In this document: positions 31,420 through 39,719 of the stretch, piece after piece
Layout of the letters: the number at the start of each line of letters is the position of its first letter
Position numbering within the stretch: position 1 is the stretch's first letter
NCBI GenBank assembly: GCA_030263665.1
Contig: SZPK01000008.1
Location: forward strand, 62,001-126,000
Direction: 5' to 3'
Source of the DNA: Villigracilis sp024434165
GTDB taxonomy: Bacteria; Chloroflexota; Anaerolineae; Anaerolineales; Villigracilaceae
Length of the DNA stretch: 64,000 bases
Notes under the pieces: generated by a model
What the model saw: only the letters and a program-made list of their open reading frames with translations
Databases searched by the model: none
What the model was told of the DNA's origin: nothing
Made by a program: the position numbers and the translations under genes

Positions 31420-32412
31420 ATGTCACGATTAAGAATCCTTTTCCCGGCGATTTTACTTTCGGTCCTTGCGTGTCAGTCCCAGGTCCCGCCGGAGGCGCCG
31501 ACGGAAACGCCGACAGCGGCGCTCGCGGCGACCATCCCCCCCACAGCGACTCCCACCCTCGAGCCGACTCCCCCTCCGACGCCCGCGCCTCCTGCCCGCC
31601 GGGCTCTGATTCTGTCCATTGACGGTTTCCGCCCCGACGCCATTCCGCTTGCGCCCATGCCGAACCTGACCGCCCTGATGCAGGCTTCCGCCTATTCACT
31701 CACCGCGCAGACGGTGTATCCCAGCGCCACGCTCCCGGCTCACACCTCCATGCTGAGCGGGCAATGCCCCGATAAGCACGGCGTGGACTGGAACGATTAC
31801 ATTCCCGAAAATGGGTACGCCCCCGTCACCGACCTCTTCGACCTTGCCCATGCTGCCGGTCTGCAAACCGTGATGTATGTGGGCAAGGAAAAACTGCGGC
31901 AGATCACCGAACCCGAAAGCACGGATATTTTTGAATACATCAACGACCGCGATTTGGTGATCACCGAAACGCTTATACAAAACTTCCCCGCCGATTTCGG
32001 TTTGATGTTCGTCCACTTCCCAACCGCCGACTGGATGGGGCACGAGTACGGCTGGCTTTCGGGCGAGCAGTTGAGCGTGCTCTTCCGCGCGGACGAAGCC
32101 ATTGCCAGCCTGCTGGCGGAACTCGACTCGCGCGGTATGCGGGATGAGACGCTCCTCATCATCACCGCCGACCATGGCGGACACGGCGCCGCGCACGGCT
32201 CCAGCCTGCCCGAAGACATGACGATTCCCTGGATCGCTTCGGGGGCGGGGATTCAACCTGCGGTTTTGGAAGCGCCCATCACCACGGTGGATACCGCCGC
32301 CACCGCCGCCTTTGCGCTCGGCTTGCCCATCCCCGCCGAATGGGACGGCGTGCCGGTCTATGAGGCGTTCGGCTTGCCGGTGGAAAATGTGTCGGTGGGC
32401 TGCAGTAAATAG
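31420..32412 (+). CDS. Nucleotide pyrophosphatase/phosphodiesterase-type lipoprotein (alkaline phosphatase superfamily)
   Basis: 330 residues. The signal peptide has lipobox LSVLAC, then a Thr/Pro-rich spacer of about 35 residues. Metal-site motifs of the NPP group: SIDGFRPD, the nucleophile threonine in PSATLPAHTSMLSG, DWMGHEYG, and TADHGGHG. Likely an outer-membrane-facing lipid-anchored phosphodiesterase that cleaves nucleotides or phosphodiesters. Start at 31420 is supported by the -10 box directly before it. Confidence 0.88.
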   Translation: MSRLRILFPAILLSVLACQSQVPPEAPTETPTAALAATIPPTATPTLEPTPPPTPAPPARRALILSIDGFRPDAIPLAPMPNLTALMQASAYSLTAQTVYPSATLPAHTSMLSGQCPDKHGVDWNDYIPENGYAPVTDLFDLAHAAGLQTVMYVGKEKLRQITEPESTDIFEYINDRDLVITETLIQNFPADFGLMFVHFPTADWMGHEYGWLSGEQLSVLFRADEAIASLLAELDSRGMRDETLLIITADHGGHGAAHGSSLPEDMTIPWIASGAGIQPAVLEAPITTVDTAATAAFALGLPIPAEWDGVPVYEAFGLPVENVSVGCSK

Positions 32413-32421
32413 CGCGGGTGG

Positions 32422-33993
32422 TTACGGATGCGGCGTCCACGGAATTTCGAGGGGACCGGTATAGCCGTGTTTTTCGATGAGATAAAGCACGCCGCTCGAA
32501 GGTTCCGAACAACCCGCTTTATCCTTCACGCTGGCGCTCGTCTCCCAAACGAATACCGGGGTGAACGTCAATTTTCCATCCCTGCACAGCCAGAGTTCCA
32601 ACAGGAAGCGCGGGCTGTCTGGGCTTTCCAGATCCCCATCCGCCAGGGGGTGATCGCCGCCTTCCCAGTAGATATTGATCGTGCCGCCATCCGCAGTGCG
32701 GGCGGTTTCAATGTTCGTTGGGGGCTGCCAAATGAAGGAAAGGGGCAGGCTCACTTTGCCGGGATAAACCGGTTCAAGAGAGGCGATCCCGCCGTCCAGT
32801 TCGATGTTTTTGAAATCCACCCAGCAGGGCTCTTTGTATCCGTCCGCCTGGACGTAGCCCCAGCCGGAGTTGACATCGCGCCCAAGCACTTCGAGTTTGA
32901 TGTCCCTTCGCAGGGTCTCGTTATCGAGATAATAATCGCCCGGTCCATAGCGGCAGGCGGAGCGGTCGTTTGCGACCTTGCCTTTCAGGACCTGATACAC
33001 AACCGGCACGGCGGAGGGCGTGAACGCCGGCTCGGGGGTAAAAGTATCTGTGGGAGCGGCAACGGTCGGGGAGGATGTCGCTGTCGCTTTTGCCGGGACG
33101 CTCTCGGCGGGGAGCGAGGCGGTGGGCGTCTCCGTAACGGGCGGGGCGGCGGAATTCCTCCCGGAGAAGAGCGCAAATCCGAGCCCGATCAAAACGAGGA
33201 AGGCGAGGAAGATCGCAGCCTTTCCGATGACCGATGAGAAGAAAGCCGCAAACGGGCTTGCTACAGCAGCGGGCGCCAGCGTGCCCTGCGCAATGTGGAC
33301 ATAATGCTTGTCGCTTGTGATTTTCAGCCAGGCAATCCCCATCTCTTTGAAACGCGGATCGCTGTTCAGCGCCAGGGTCTTCAATTGGAAGGCGGCATCG
33401 GCGTCCATATCCACGAAGATATGCACGCTGCCCGCCGTCATGTTTGCGATGCTCAACCGCGATTGGTTTGCGCCGGTCAGGGTGGAGATGAAGGCGAGGA
33501 GCTGCTGTTGTTTTTCGGGCGTAAAGGAATTGAGGTCAACGCCCTGAATGACAAGCTCAACCTGCTTGTGAGATTCGTCACCCGCCGGTCTTATTTTTTT
33601 TAGATGCGCTTTCAGGGCGGAGAGCAGCTGGTTGACCGCCGCGTCGAAGCCCAGCATTTTCAAGTCAATGAACTGCAAGCCCGCCAGTGGATAGCGGATC
33701 TCAGCCGGGACCTTGACCGGCTCCAGCATGAGAATGAAGATGGTCTTCCCCGAATCCTGGGCAAGGATGACTTCCTTGTGGACGTTGACCGAAACGGCGG
33801 AATTTTCCGAAAGCATGAGGATGAACGCATCGCAGGCGTCTATGGCTTTGACGATCTGCACGCGCCATGAATTGCCCGCCATGATATCTTCGCGGTCGAG
33901 CCAGACTTCGACCCCCGCCTGACCGATGGCATTTACCACTCTGTCAACAATTTCTGAATCGCGCCGCGAATAACTTGTAAAGATGTGGCTCAT
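32422..33993 (-). CDS. Transmembrane TIR-domain protein with external SH3b-like domain
   Basis: 523 residues. N-terminal TIR domain (1-130: SHIFTSYSRRDSEIV, VWLDREDI, FILMLSENS with a following Glu in KEVILA). A small alpha/beta domain (about 147-230, containing SVHIFVDMDADAAFQL) comes next, then one membrane helix (about 255-278) and a Thr/Pro linker. An SH3b-like region (ACRYGPGDYYL to CWVDF) and an unknown C-terminal domain with PLSFIWQPP end the protein. TIR domains often cleave NAD+. The start at 33993 has GGGAGA 6 nt upstream; a longer frame from 34164 starts inside repeat B. This gene is convergent with the phosphodiesterase gene. Confidence 0.82.
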   Translation of the reverse strand: MSHIFTSYSRRDSEIVDRVVNAIGQAGVEVWLDREDIMAGNSWRVQIVKAIDACDAFILMLSENSAVSVNVHKEVILAQDSGKTIFILMLEPVKVPAEIRYPLAGLQFIDLKMLGFDAAVNQLLSALKAHLKKIRPAGDESHKQVELVIQGVDLNSFTPEKQQQLLAFISTLTGANQSRLSIANMTAGSVHIFVDMDADAAFQLKTLALNSDPRFKEMGIAWLKITSDKHYVHIAQGTLAPAAVASPFAAFFSSVIGKAAIFLAFLVLIGLGFALFSGRNSAAPPVTETPTASLPAESVPAKATATSSPTVAAPTDTFTPEPAFTPSAVPVVYQVLKGKVANDRSACRYGPGDYYLDNETLRRDIKLEVLGRDVNSGWGYVQADGYKEPCWVDFKNIELDGGIASLEPVYPGKVSLPLSFIWQPPTNIETARTADGGTINIYWEGGDHPLADGDLESPDSPRFLLELWLCRDGKLTFTPVFVWETSASVKDKAGCSEPSSGVLYLIEKHGYTGPLEIPWTPHP

Positions 33994-34149
33994 GGCGATC
34001 TCCCTGTTCGGGTTTTTATCATCATACGGGATTAACCCTCCCAAGTCAACAACGAACCCGGCTTCAGGCGCGGGTTTCACAAATTCATACGGATTAAAAG
34101 AGAGGTGATGGGTCAAAATAAATGATGTGAGCGAAATAGTATCTCGTAC

Positions 34150-34240
34150 TAAGTAGTCGGTCATAAGTTTTTAGAAAACAAATTCCTGCTCATGCCGCCG
34201 GGAGCGTATTTTTGTAAAATTTATTTCGACCGACTACTTA
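34150..34240. mobile_element. MITE-like palindromic element, family B copy 1 (complete)
   Basis: 91 bp with perfect 13-bp terminal inverted repeats: TAAGTAGTCGGTC (34150-34162) and GACCGACTACTTA (34228-34240). The central GC-rich part is shorter than in other copies. No coding capacity. It lies just upstream of the TIR gene and creates an in-frame ATG at 34164. Confidence 0.82.
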
Positions 34241-34271
34241 CATTTACACACATCCACTACCAAAAGAGAGA

Positions 34272-34305
34272 CCTCCCTGCGGGAAGCCGTGTCTGCGCAG
34301 GGAGG
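34272..34305. terminator. Hairpin terminator after the MFS gene
   Basis: CCTCCCTGCG (34272-34281) pairs perfectly with CGCAGGGAGG (34296-34305). On the minus strand it is followed by TCTCTCTTTT. Confidence 0.6.
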
Positions 34306-34374
34306 CGGAAAAATCAAAGGGGAGGTCAATTTTTATTTGCCCGACCAACTTCCGGTCAGGAGGGATGCGGCAAT

Positions 34375-35697
34375 TTACACATCCGGCAGTTCGTCTTCCA
34401 CGTTGCGGATGCGCGAGTTGGCGAACACCAGCGCCGTGACGATCAGCGCGACCATGCCGGAGAGGATGAACATCAAGCCGATGCCGCGTCCCACGCCCGT
34501 GCCGAGGAGTTGACCGGCGAAGGTGTCCGCGAGCGCGCCGCCTTCCATCATAAGCGGCTCGAAGAATTTATCGGCGAGCGGACCGGCGGTGAGGAAGGCA
34601 AGCGGCATCATGGATTGCGAAATGGCGGAGCGGACGGAAAAGACGCGCCCCTGCACGTCGCGCGCAATCTTGGATTGAAAGATGACCTGGCTGTTGCCCG
34701 AGGCAAGCGGGATGAAGAACATGAGGACGAAGACTCCCGCGCCGATGAAGAAGGGATTGGGGCGCAGACCGGCAATGATGAAGCCGCTCACAGCCAGGGC
34801 GATGAAGCCGATCACAACCGGGATGCGGCGTTTGGGTCCGCCCCATACGCTCATGATGATGCTGCCCGCCAGCATACCCACACCCATCACGGTCTGGACG
34901 ACGCCAAGCACATCCGCCGAAAAGTTGCTCAATACCATGGGAACCATCAGCACGGCAGACCAGTTCAGGAGGAAGTTGATCATTGCATAATACAGGAGCA
35001 GGCCGAACAAGCCGCTGCGTTCGCGCAGGTAACGCCAGCCAAAGGACATATCCTGCAAGAAGGTAAAGTCTTTGTGTTCCGGCGCGCGCGCGGGCTGGGG
35101 AATGCGGACGATCAACAGCGCGCCGACGGCAAAGAAGAAGGTGACGAAATCAATCATCAGGATGCCGTTGAAACCGATGAAGACGAAGAGCGCGCCAGCC
35201 AGCACCGGGGTCAGCACGGAGGTGAGCGCCTGTCCCATTTGCACCATGCCGTTTGCGCTGCCAAGTTTCTCCTTCGGCACGATCATGGTAACGGACGCGC
35301 TGTATGCCGGTTCCTGGAAGGCGCTGAAAATGGAGCCAAGCACGGCGATGACGTAGATGTGCCACAGTTGCAGCCGGTCCGCACCGAGCAGAAGGAAAAC
35401 AGCCAGGGTCAGGAGGGCGTTGAGCGTATCCGCGGCGATCATGATGATGCGGCGGTTGAAACGGTCTGCGATGGAGCCTGCAAAAGGCAGGAGCAAAATG
35501 CGCGGCAGGGAGCCAAGCAGGATGGTAACAGCGAACGGCGTGGCTTGTTTGCTCTGGTCGTAGATCCATACGCCCAGCGCAAAGTTCGTCAAGCCGGAGC
35601 CGAGCATCGAGATGAGCTGCCCAACCCAGATGGTAAAGAAGGTCTTCATGGTGTGCGGGGTTTCGATGGCGGATGTTTCCACAGCGGCGGATGTCAT
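34375..35697 (-). CDS. MFS exporter (MFS_3, macrolide-efflux-like)
   Basis: 440 residues with 12 membrane segments. WVGQLISMLGSGLTNFALGVWIYDQ is the classical MFS_3 start, and GSIADRFNRR is the loop 2-3 motif. Members export macrolides or other hydrophobic compounds. ATGA overlap with the ArsR-type regulator upstream, so the regulator probably controls it. Confidence 0.88.
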   Translation of the reverse strand: MTSAAVETSAIETPHTMKTFFTIWVGQLISMLGSGLTNFALGVWIYDQSKQATPFAVTILLGSLPRILLLPFAGSIADRFNRRIIMIAADTLNALLTLAVFLLLGADRLQLWHIYVIAVLGSIFSAFQEPAYSASVTMIVPKEKLGSANGMVQMGQALTSVLTPVLAGALFVFIGFNGILMIDFVTFFFAVGALLIVRIPQPARAPEHKDFTFLQDMSFGWRYLRERSGLFGLLLYYAMINFLLNWSAVLMVPMVLSNFSADVLGVVQTVMGVGMLAGSIIMSVWGGPKRRIPVVIGFIALAVSGFIIAGLRPNPFFIGAGVFVLMFFIPLASGNSQVIFQSKIARDVQGRVFSVRSAISQSMMPLAFLTAGPLADKFFEPLMMEGGALADTFAGQLLGTGVGRGIGLMFILSGMVALIVTALVFANSRIRNVEDELPDV

Positions 35698-36323
35698 TTC
35701 TTTTTTCCTTTCCTGACGGTCTTGTCGAAATAAAAACTCGGATAGAACGCAACGGTCAGCGCGTAGGGCTGGTCGGCGGGTTTGGAGGTTTTATCCTCCG
35801 TCTCGAATTCCTGAACAAGTTTGAGGAGGCGCTCCTGAAACTCCCCGATGCGTTTTTCGGACACACGGCTGACCACGCGGTTGATGATCATGCGCCGCTC
35901 CCTTTCCTCGGCGCCCTGTTCCAGTTGGAACTGGCGCGCCTGCAAACTGCGGATGATGTCTTCGCGCGTAGTGTCTATGGTGGAGGCGAGCAGGATATTG
36001 AACGGTTCGTTGTCGCCTTCCTTCGAGAATTTGAACAGGGCGGGGTCAACATCCAATGCGTTGGCGGCGGAGATGTAGGTCTTTTCCACCATGTTGGCGA
36101 CCATGCGCGTCTCGGCGACTTCGATCAGCCCCAGTTTCTCAAGCGTGCCGAAGTGGTAATACAGCTTGCCGGGAGCGAGACCGAGCTTCTCCGCCACCTG
36201 CTTGACGGTGAGCGCCTTACCCTCCAGCAGTTCGAGAATCTGGATGCGCAGGGGATCGGCGATGGCGCGCAGGGTTTCGAGGTCCGAAACGCGGAAGCGC
36301 CTGTCTGTTTTGTCATTTTTCAT
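35694..36323 (-). CDS. ArsR-type winged-helix regulator of the MFS exporter
   Basis: 209 residues. A winged helix (about 10-85) contains LRIQILELLEGKALTVKQVAEKLGLAPGKLYYHFGTLEKLGLI. The C-terminal helical part is probably for dimerisation or ligand sensing, with a basic tail. Start at 36323 is an ATG with GAAGG upstream; an in-frame TTG at 36329 is less likely. A palindrome at 36365-36383 just upstream is a likely self-binding site. Confidence 0.85.
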   Translation of the reverse strand: MKNDKTDRRFRVSDLETLRAIADPLRIQILELLEGKALTVKQVAEKLGLAPGKLYYHFGTLEKLGLIEVAETRMVANMVEKTYISAANALDVDPALFKFSKEGDNEPFNILLASTIDTTREDIIRSLQARQFQLEQGAEERERRMIINRVVSRVSEKRIGEFQERLLKLVQEFETEDKTSKPADQPYALTVAFYPSFYFDKTVRKGKKK

Positions 36324-36364
36324 TGGCAAACATCCTTCTATCGCTTAAATTATTTTAAATGATA

Positions 36365-36383
36365 TGACAGATTTTATCTGTGA
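36365..36383. promoter_or_regulatory. Putative operator of the regulator/exporter operon
   Basis: TGACAGATTTTATCTGTGA is a palindrome with one mismatch, about 42 bp before the regulator start. An AT-rich near-palindrome (TTAAATTATTTTAAAT, 36345-36360) sits between it and the gene and could hold the -10 box. Confidence 0.5.
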
Positions 36384-36482
36384 AATGGATTTTGTCAAGG
36401 GGTTGGGAGGAATCAAATTCCCGCTTCGGACCACCCGTCAACTCCCCCGCCGCCGGGAACGGTTCAATCGCCTCAGGAAGCA

Positions 36483-36521
36483 AGCCATGCAGGACGGGAC
36501 GACATCCCGTCCTGCATGGCT
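36483..36521. repeat. Perfect 17-bp hairpin after the TPR gene
   Basis: AGCCATGCAGGACGGGA (36483-36499), 5-nt loop, and its exact complement (36505-36521). No T run follows, so it may be an mRNA-end stabiliser or another repeat rather than a normal terminator. Confidence 0.75.
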
Positions 36522-36546
36522 GGATGGAGTTCTTACCGCCGGGCTG

Positions 36547-39522
36547 CTATTTCGAAACGCCCAGCGAACCGGACGTGGAAATCTGATCCACGGAACTTTT
36601 CTCGATCTCGATGCCTGCAAACTTGAGCCTGGAAATCTGCTGCAGATACGCTCCCGCCACGAAAAAGATGAGCGGGCCGAACGTGAACAAGGCGTAGAAA
36701 CCCACGTCCACCTGCTGGAAGTCCAGCGCGGCAGGGACCGGTTCGATGTTCGCAACGAGCGTTCTGTGGATATCCAGAGTCATCGCGTCGCCGAACAACG
36801 CAGCGACGGCATCCAGAAGCTCCTTTTGCGAATCGAAACGTTCCGCCACGAGCGCTTCGGCGCCAAGCAGGAGTTCGTCCGGCACGCCAGCCGCCTGAAG
36901 CGCATCCACGCCTGCTTCGGTGAGCCGGAAGCCCGGCGGCACGCGGACGGGCTGCCCCCAAAAGAACATAAACTGCCCGACCAGGAAGGCAATGAAAGCG
37001 ATCAGGATCACCCAGCCGCCGGCGCGCTGTTCGAGGTTGGAGGGGGAAAATGGGCGGAGTTTTTCGGTGATTTTCTTCGCCGAACGCTTCGCCTTCTGGT
37101 GGTTTTTATCCGTCGGCGGGATGGACTCGAAGTCGCGGCGGGCATCGCGCAAAATCCGTTCGTCCCGCTGCGTTTGCGACTCGAAGAGCATCACACGGGC
37201 GTATCCGCGCGCGTAGCGGATGGCGGCGATCTCCTGCGGCTTCAACACCTTCGAGGCGTCGTCGCTGTCCGCGAGGGAGAGCGCCTTCGAGTAACATTCG
37301 ATGGCTTGCGTGTACATCTCCTCGGCATCTTCGGAGCGTTTGCCGTCCTTGGGGATGTCTCCAAGGGCGGCGAAGGTTTCCGCCAGCCCGATGATGGAAT
37401 CGAGGTGGAACGGGGAGATTTTCAAGACCGTCTCGTATTGTTTTTGCGCCTCATCGAGCATCTCCGCTTTGAGATACGCCTCGGCAAGATTGCTCAAATA
37501 GGCGAGATTGTCCGTGTCGTTTTCGATGGCAAGCCTGAAATTCTGTATGGCAGACTTGTAATCCTCGAGGCGCATACAGATCACCCCCAGCGTGGAATAC
37601 GCCTCGGCGTAACGGTCATCGCAGGCGACGGCTTTCTCGGCATCCTTTTTGGCGCCTGCATAACGCTCGATTGCGATGTGCGCCTTGGCGCGGCTGAGGA
37701 AATACTGGGCTTTGATCTTCGCGTTCAACTTCTGCGCCTCCGCCGTCTCCAGCCTTTTATCGAGGACGCGGACGAGGTTCTGGAAGACCTGCATGCCCTG
37801 CCAGTTGATATCAATGCTCTTGCGGACCAGGGTCGAGTCGTCGCCGGTTTCAAGAATTGCGATGACCTGCGCCAGCCATTTGTTCCGGGAATTCTGTTTT
37901 GCCCCGCCGTACTCCAACAGTTTCCGGCATTCCATGTAAAACTCAAGCAGGGCAAGCAGGAGACCGACATGCTCCGGGTCGTAAGTCAGACCCTGTTTGA
38001 AGAGCAGTTCGCACTTGAATGCCTTTTTCTGTTCATCGAACATCTGAAAGAATTCCCACGAGATCGCCCCGGCATATTGATAAATATCCGGGTAGCGCAG
38101 GCGGGCGACGATGGGCTCGGCGGCAAGGTATTTCTCGTAGGTTTCCCGCCACTTCTTTTTTGCCTGCCTGTACCTCCCCTGCAGGTTCAGGAGGTCGGCA
38201 ATGTTATGCGACGCGAACAGCGGATCGAAATCGAGGGCGCCATCCGGTTTCTTTGCCTGCGCTTTTTCGTACTCGGCAATGGCGTCGTCGTAACGTTTCA
38301 GGATGTTCAGCACATAGCCCATTCGGAAGAACGGAGCGGGGGCATCGGGCAGGTTGTCGGCGGCAAGGCGGTACTGCTCGAGCGCCTTTTCGTACTCCCC
38401 GATAAATTCAAAATGATACCCGTACTCGATGCGGAAGTTGTGGGCGTCGGGTCGCAGTTCCACCGCTTTTTGAATGTCCGTCATCGCCAGATCGTACTCG
38501 CCCCGGTCCTGCCGGACCCTTGCGCTGCCCATCAATCCCCAGCCGTACGGTTTGTATTTTTCCTCCGCGAGGGCAAAATTCTCCAGGGCTTTTTCGTACT
38601 CGTTCCTGTAATAAAAAATCCACCCCAATTGACCGTACGCGGTCGCCAGGTTCCAGTCGTCCTGTTTGTCCTGGTTCTTTTCGATGAACTGGTTGTAATA
38701 CGTCTCCGCCCTGGGGTAATTCCGCAGATTGTTGTAACAGTGACCGAGGAAAAGAAGCGGCTCGGTGTCTTCCGCGTTTTCGGCGAGCGCAGATTCATAG
38801 GCTTTGATCGCCTCGTCGTAGTATCCCTCCTCGCGGCAGGCATCGCCCAGTTTTTTGAACCCTTCCGCCTTCTGCGCCGCATCCTTCGCCGCATCAATCG
38901 CTTTCTGGTAGTTCGCAAGGGCTTCTTCGAGTTTGCCCGGCTTTCGAATCAACTCCGCCCCCCAATCCTGATAGACGAACCAATTCGTCTCGTCAATGGC
39001 GACGGCGGCGGCGTAGTGTTCCGCCGCTTCCTTGTCGAGCCCTTTCTTTCGAAGCGCGTTCCCCATCTGCACGTGGAACTTCGCCTTATCTTTTTCGTCC
39101 GTCAGTTTTTTCAACGCTTCTTCACAAACGCGGACCGCTTCGTCCGGTTTTTCGAGTTTATCCATCAGCAAACGCGCCAGGTTGGAATACGCATAGACGT
39201 ATTGGGGGTCCTGCTCCAGGGTTTTCCTGTACATTTCAATGGCGCGCGTAAATTCGCCCTGGTTTTCCAGCGCCACGCCCCAGGAATTATAGGCGTCGGG
39301 ATAATGCTCCGAAACCTGCGCCGCTTTTTCGTACCATTTTTCCGCCTCGGAATAATTCCCAAGATAGGAGTTCGTAATTCCCACGTCATACAACGCGACC
39401 GGGCTCTTGTCGTTCAACTTCACCGCAGACATGAACACGGCGAGCGCCTCGTCGTATTTCTTTGCGTCGAAAAGTTCCGTACCTTCCTTGAGCAGTTCAT
39501 CGAACGATTTTTGCGGCTCCAT
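36547..39522 (-). CDS. Giant TPR-repeat protein with C-terminal membrane segments
   Basis: 991 residues. From residue 1 to about 770, tetratricopeptide units of 34 residues recur (for example DAYNSWGVALENQGEFTRAIEMYRKTLEQDP). A C-terminal part has two membrane helices (about 820-845 and 950-972) flanking a compact domain (SQKELLDAVAALFGD). Likely a membrane-attached scaffold for protein assembly. Start at 39522 (MEPQKSF) follows AGGAG and a good promoter; the upstream in-frame extension to 39663 is rejected. The opposite strand is open for over 1000 codons here, but that frame lacks protein character. Confidence 0.85.
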   Translation of the reverse strand: MEPQKSFDELLKEGTELFDAKKYDEALAVFMSAVKLNDKSPVALYDVGITNSYLGNYSEAEKWYEKAAQVSEHYPDAYNSWGVALENQGEFTRAIEMYRKTLEQDPQYVYAYSNLARLLMDKLEKPDEAVRVCEEALKKLTDEKDKAKFHVQMGNALRKKGLDKEAAEHYAAAVAIDETNWFVYQDWGAELIRKPGKLEEALANYQKAIDAAKDAAQKAEGFKKLGDACREEGYYDEAIKAYESALAENAEDTEPLLFLGHCYNNLRNYPRAETYYNQFIEKNQDKQDDWNLATAYGQLGWIFYYRNEYEKALENFALAEEKYKPYGWGLMGSARVRQDRGEYDLAMTDIQKAVELRPDAHNFRIEYGYHFEFIGEYEKALEQYRLAADNLPDAPAPFFRMGYVLNILKRYDDAIAEYEKAQAKKPDGALDFDPLFASHNIADLLNLQGRYRQAKKKWRETYEKYLAAEPIVARLRYPDIYQYAGAISWEFFQMFDEQKKAFKCELLFKQGLTYDPEHVGLLLALLEFYMECRKLLEYGGAKQNSRNKWLAQVIAILETGDDSTLVRKSIDINWQGMQVFQNLVRVLDKRLETAEAQKLNAKIKAQYFLSRAKAHIAIERYAGAKKDAEKAVACDDRYAEAYSTLGVICMRLEDYKSAIQNFRLAIENDTDNLAYLSNLAEAYLKAEMLDEAQKQYETVLKISPFHLDSIIGLAETFAALGDIPKDGKRSEDAEEMYTQAIECYSKALSLADSDDASKVLKPQEIAAIRYARGYARVMLFESQTQRDERILRDARRDFESIPPTDKNHQKAKRSAKKITEKLRPFSPSNLEQRAGGWVILIAFIAFLVGQFMFFWGQPVRVPPGFRLTEAGVDALQAAGVPDELLLGAEALVAERFDSQKELLDAVAALFGDAMTLDIHRTLVANIEPVPAALDFQQVDVGFYALFTFGPLIFFVAGAYLQQISRLKFAGIEIEKSSVDQISTSGSLGVSK

Positions 39523-39546
39523 TGGCTTCTCCTCTCGCTGCCTATT

Positions 39547-39575
39547 ATTGTATGGAAAACACGGCGCAAAATCAA
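39547..39575 (-). promoter_or_regulatory. Promoter of the TPR gene
   Basis: Minus strand: TTGATT (39570-39575), 17-nt spacer, TACAAT (39547-39552), start site about 18 nt before the ATG. Confidence 0.7.
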
Positions 39576-39705
39576 TACGCGCTTTGGGGTTGGAGTCGGT
39601 TTGGGACTGGGGAGCAGCCGTCCGTTCGGGGTGAGGCGGGGCGGCAGCGGCAAAACCTGACAACCTTCCTCCAAAACAATGACGCTCCGCCCAAATCGGA
39701 AAAGA

Positions 39706-39711
39706 TATAAT
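39706..39711 (+). promoter_or_regulatory. -10 box for a near-leaderless transcript
   Basis: TATAAT ends 8 nt before the ATG at 39720, leaving at most 1-3 nt of leader and no ribosome site. Confidence 0.55.
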
Positions 39712-39719
39712 CCACGATC

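Noticed and set aside
34192..35733. Long plus-strand open frame rich in His/Glu/Asp
   Set aside because: Antisense shadow of the MFS exporter; no protein-like character.
36364..39660. Open frame of over 1000 codons on the plus strand
   Set aside because: It mirrors the TPR gene on the minus strand; its composition is Arg/Phe/Val-rich with no domain, no ribosome site, and the TPR periodicity on the other strand is clear.
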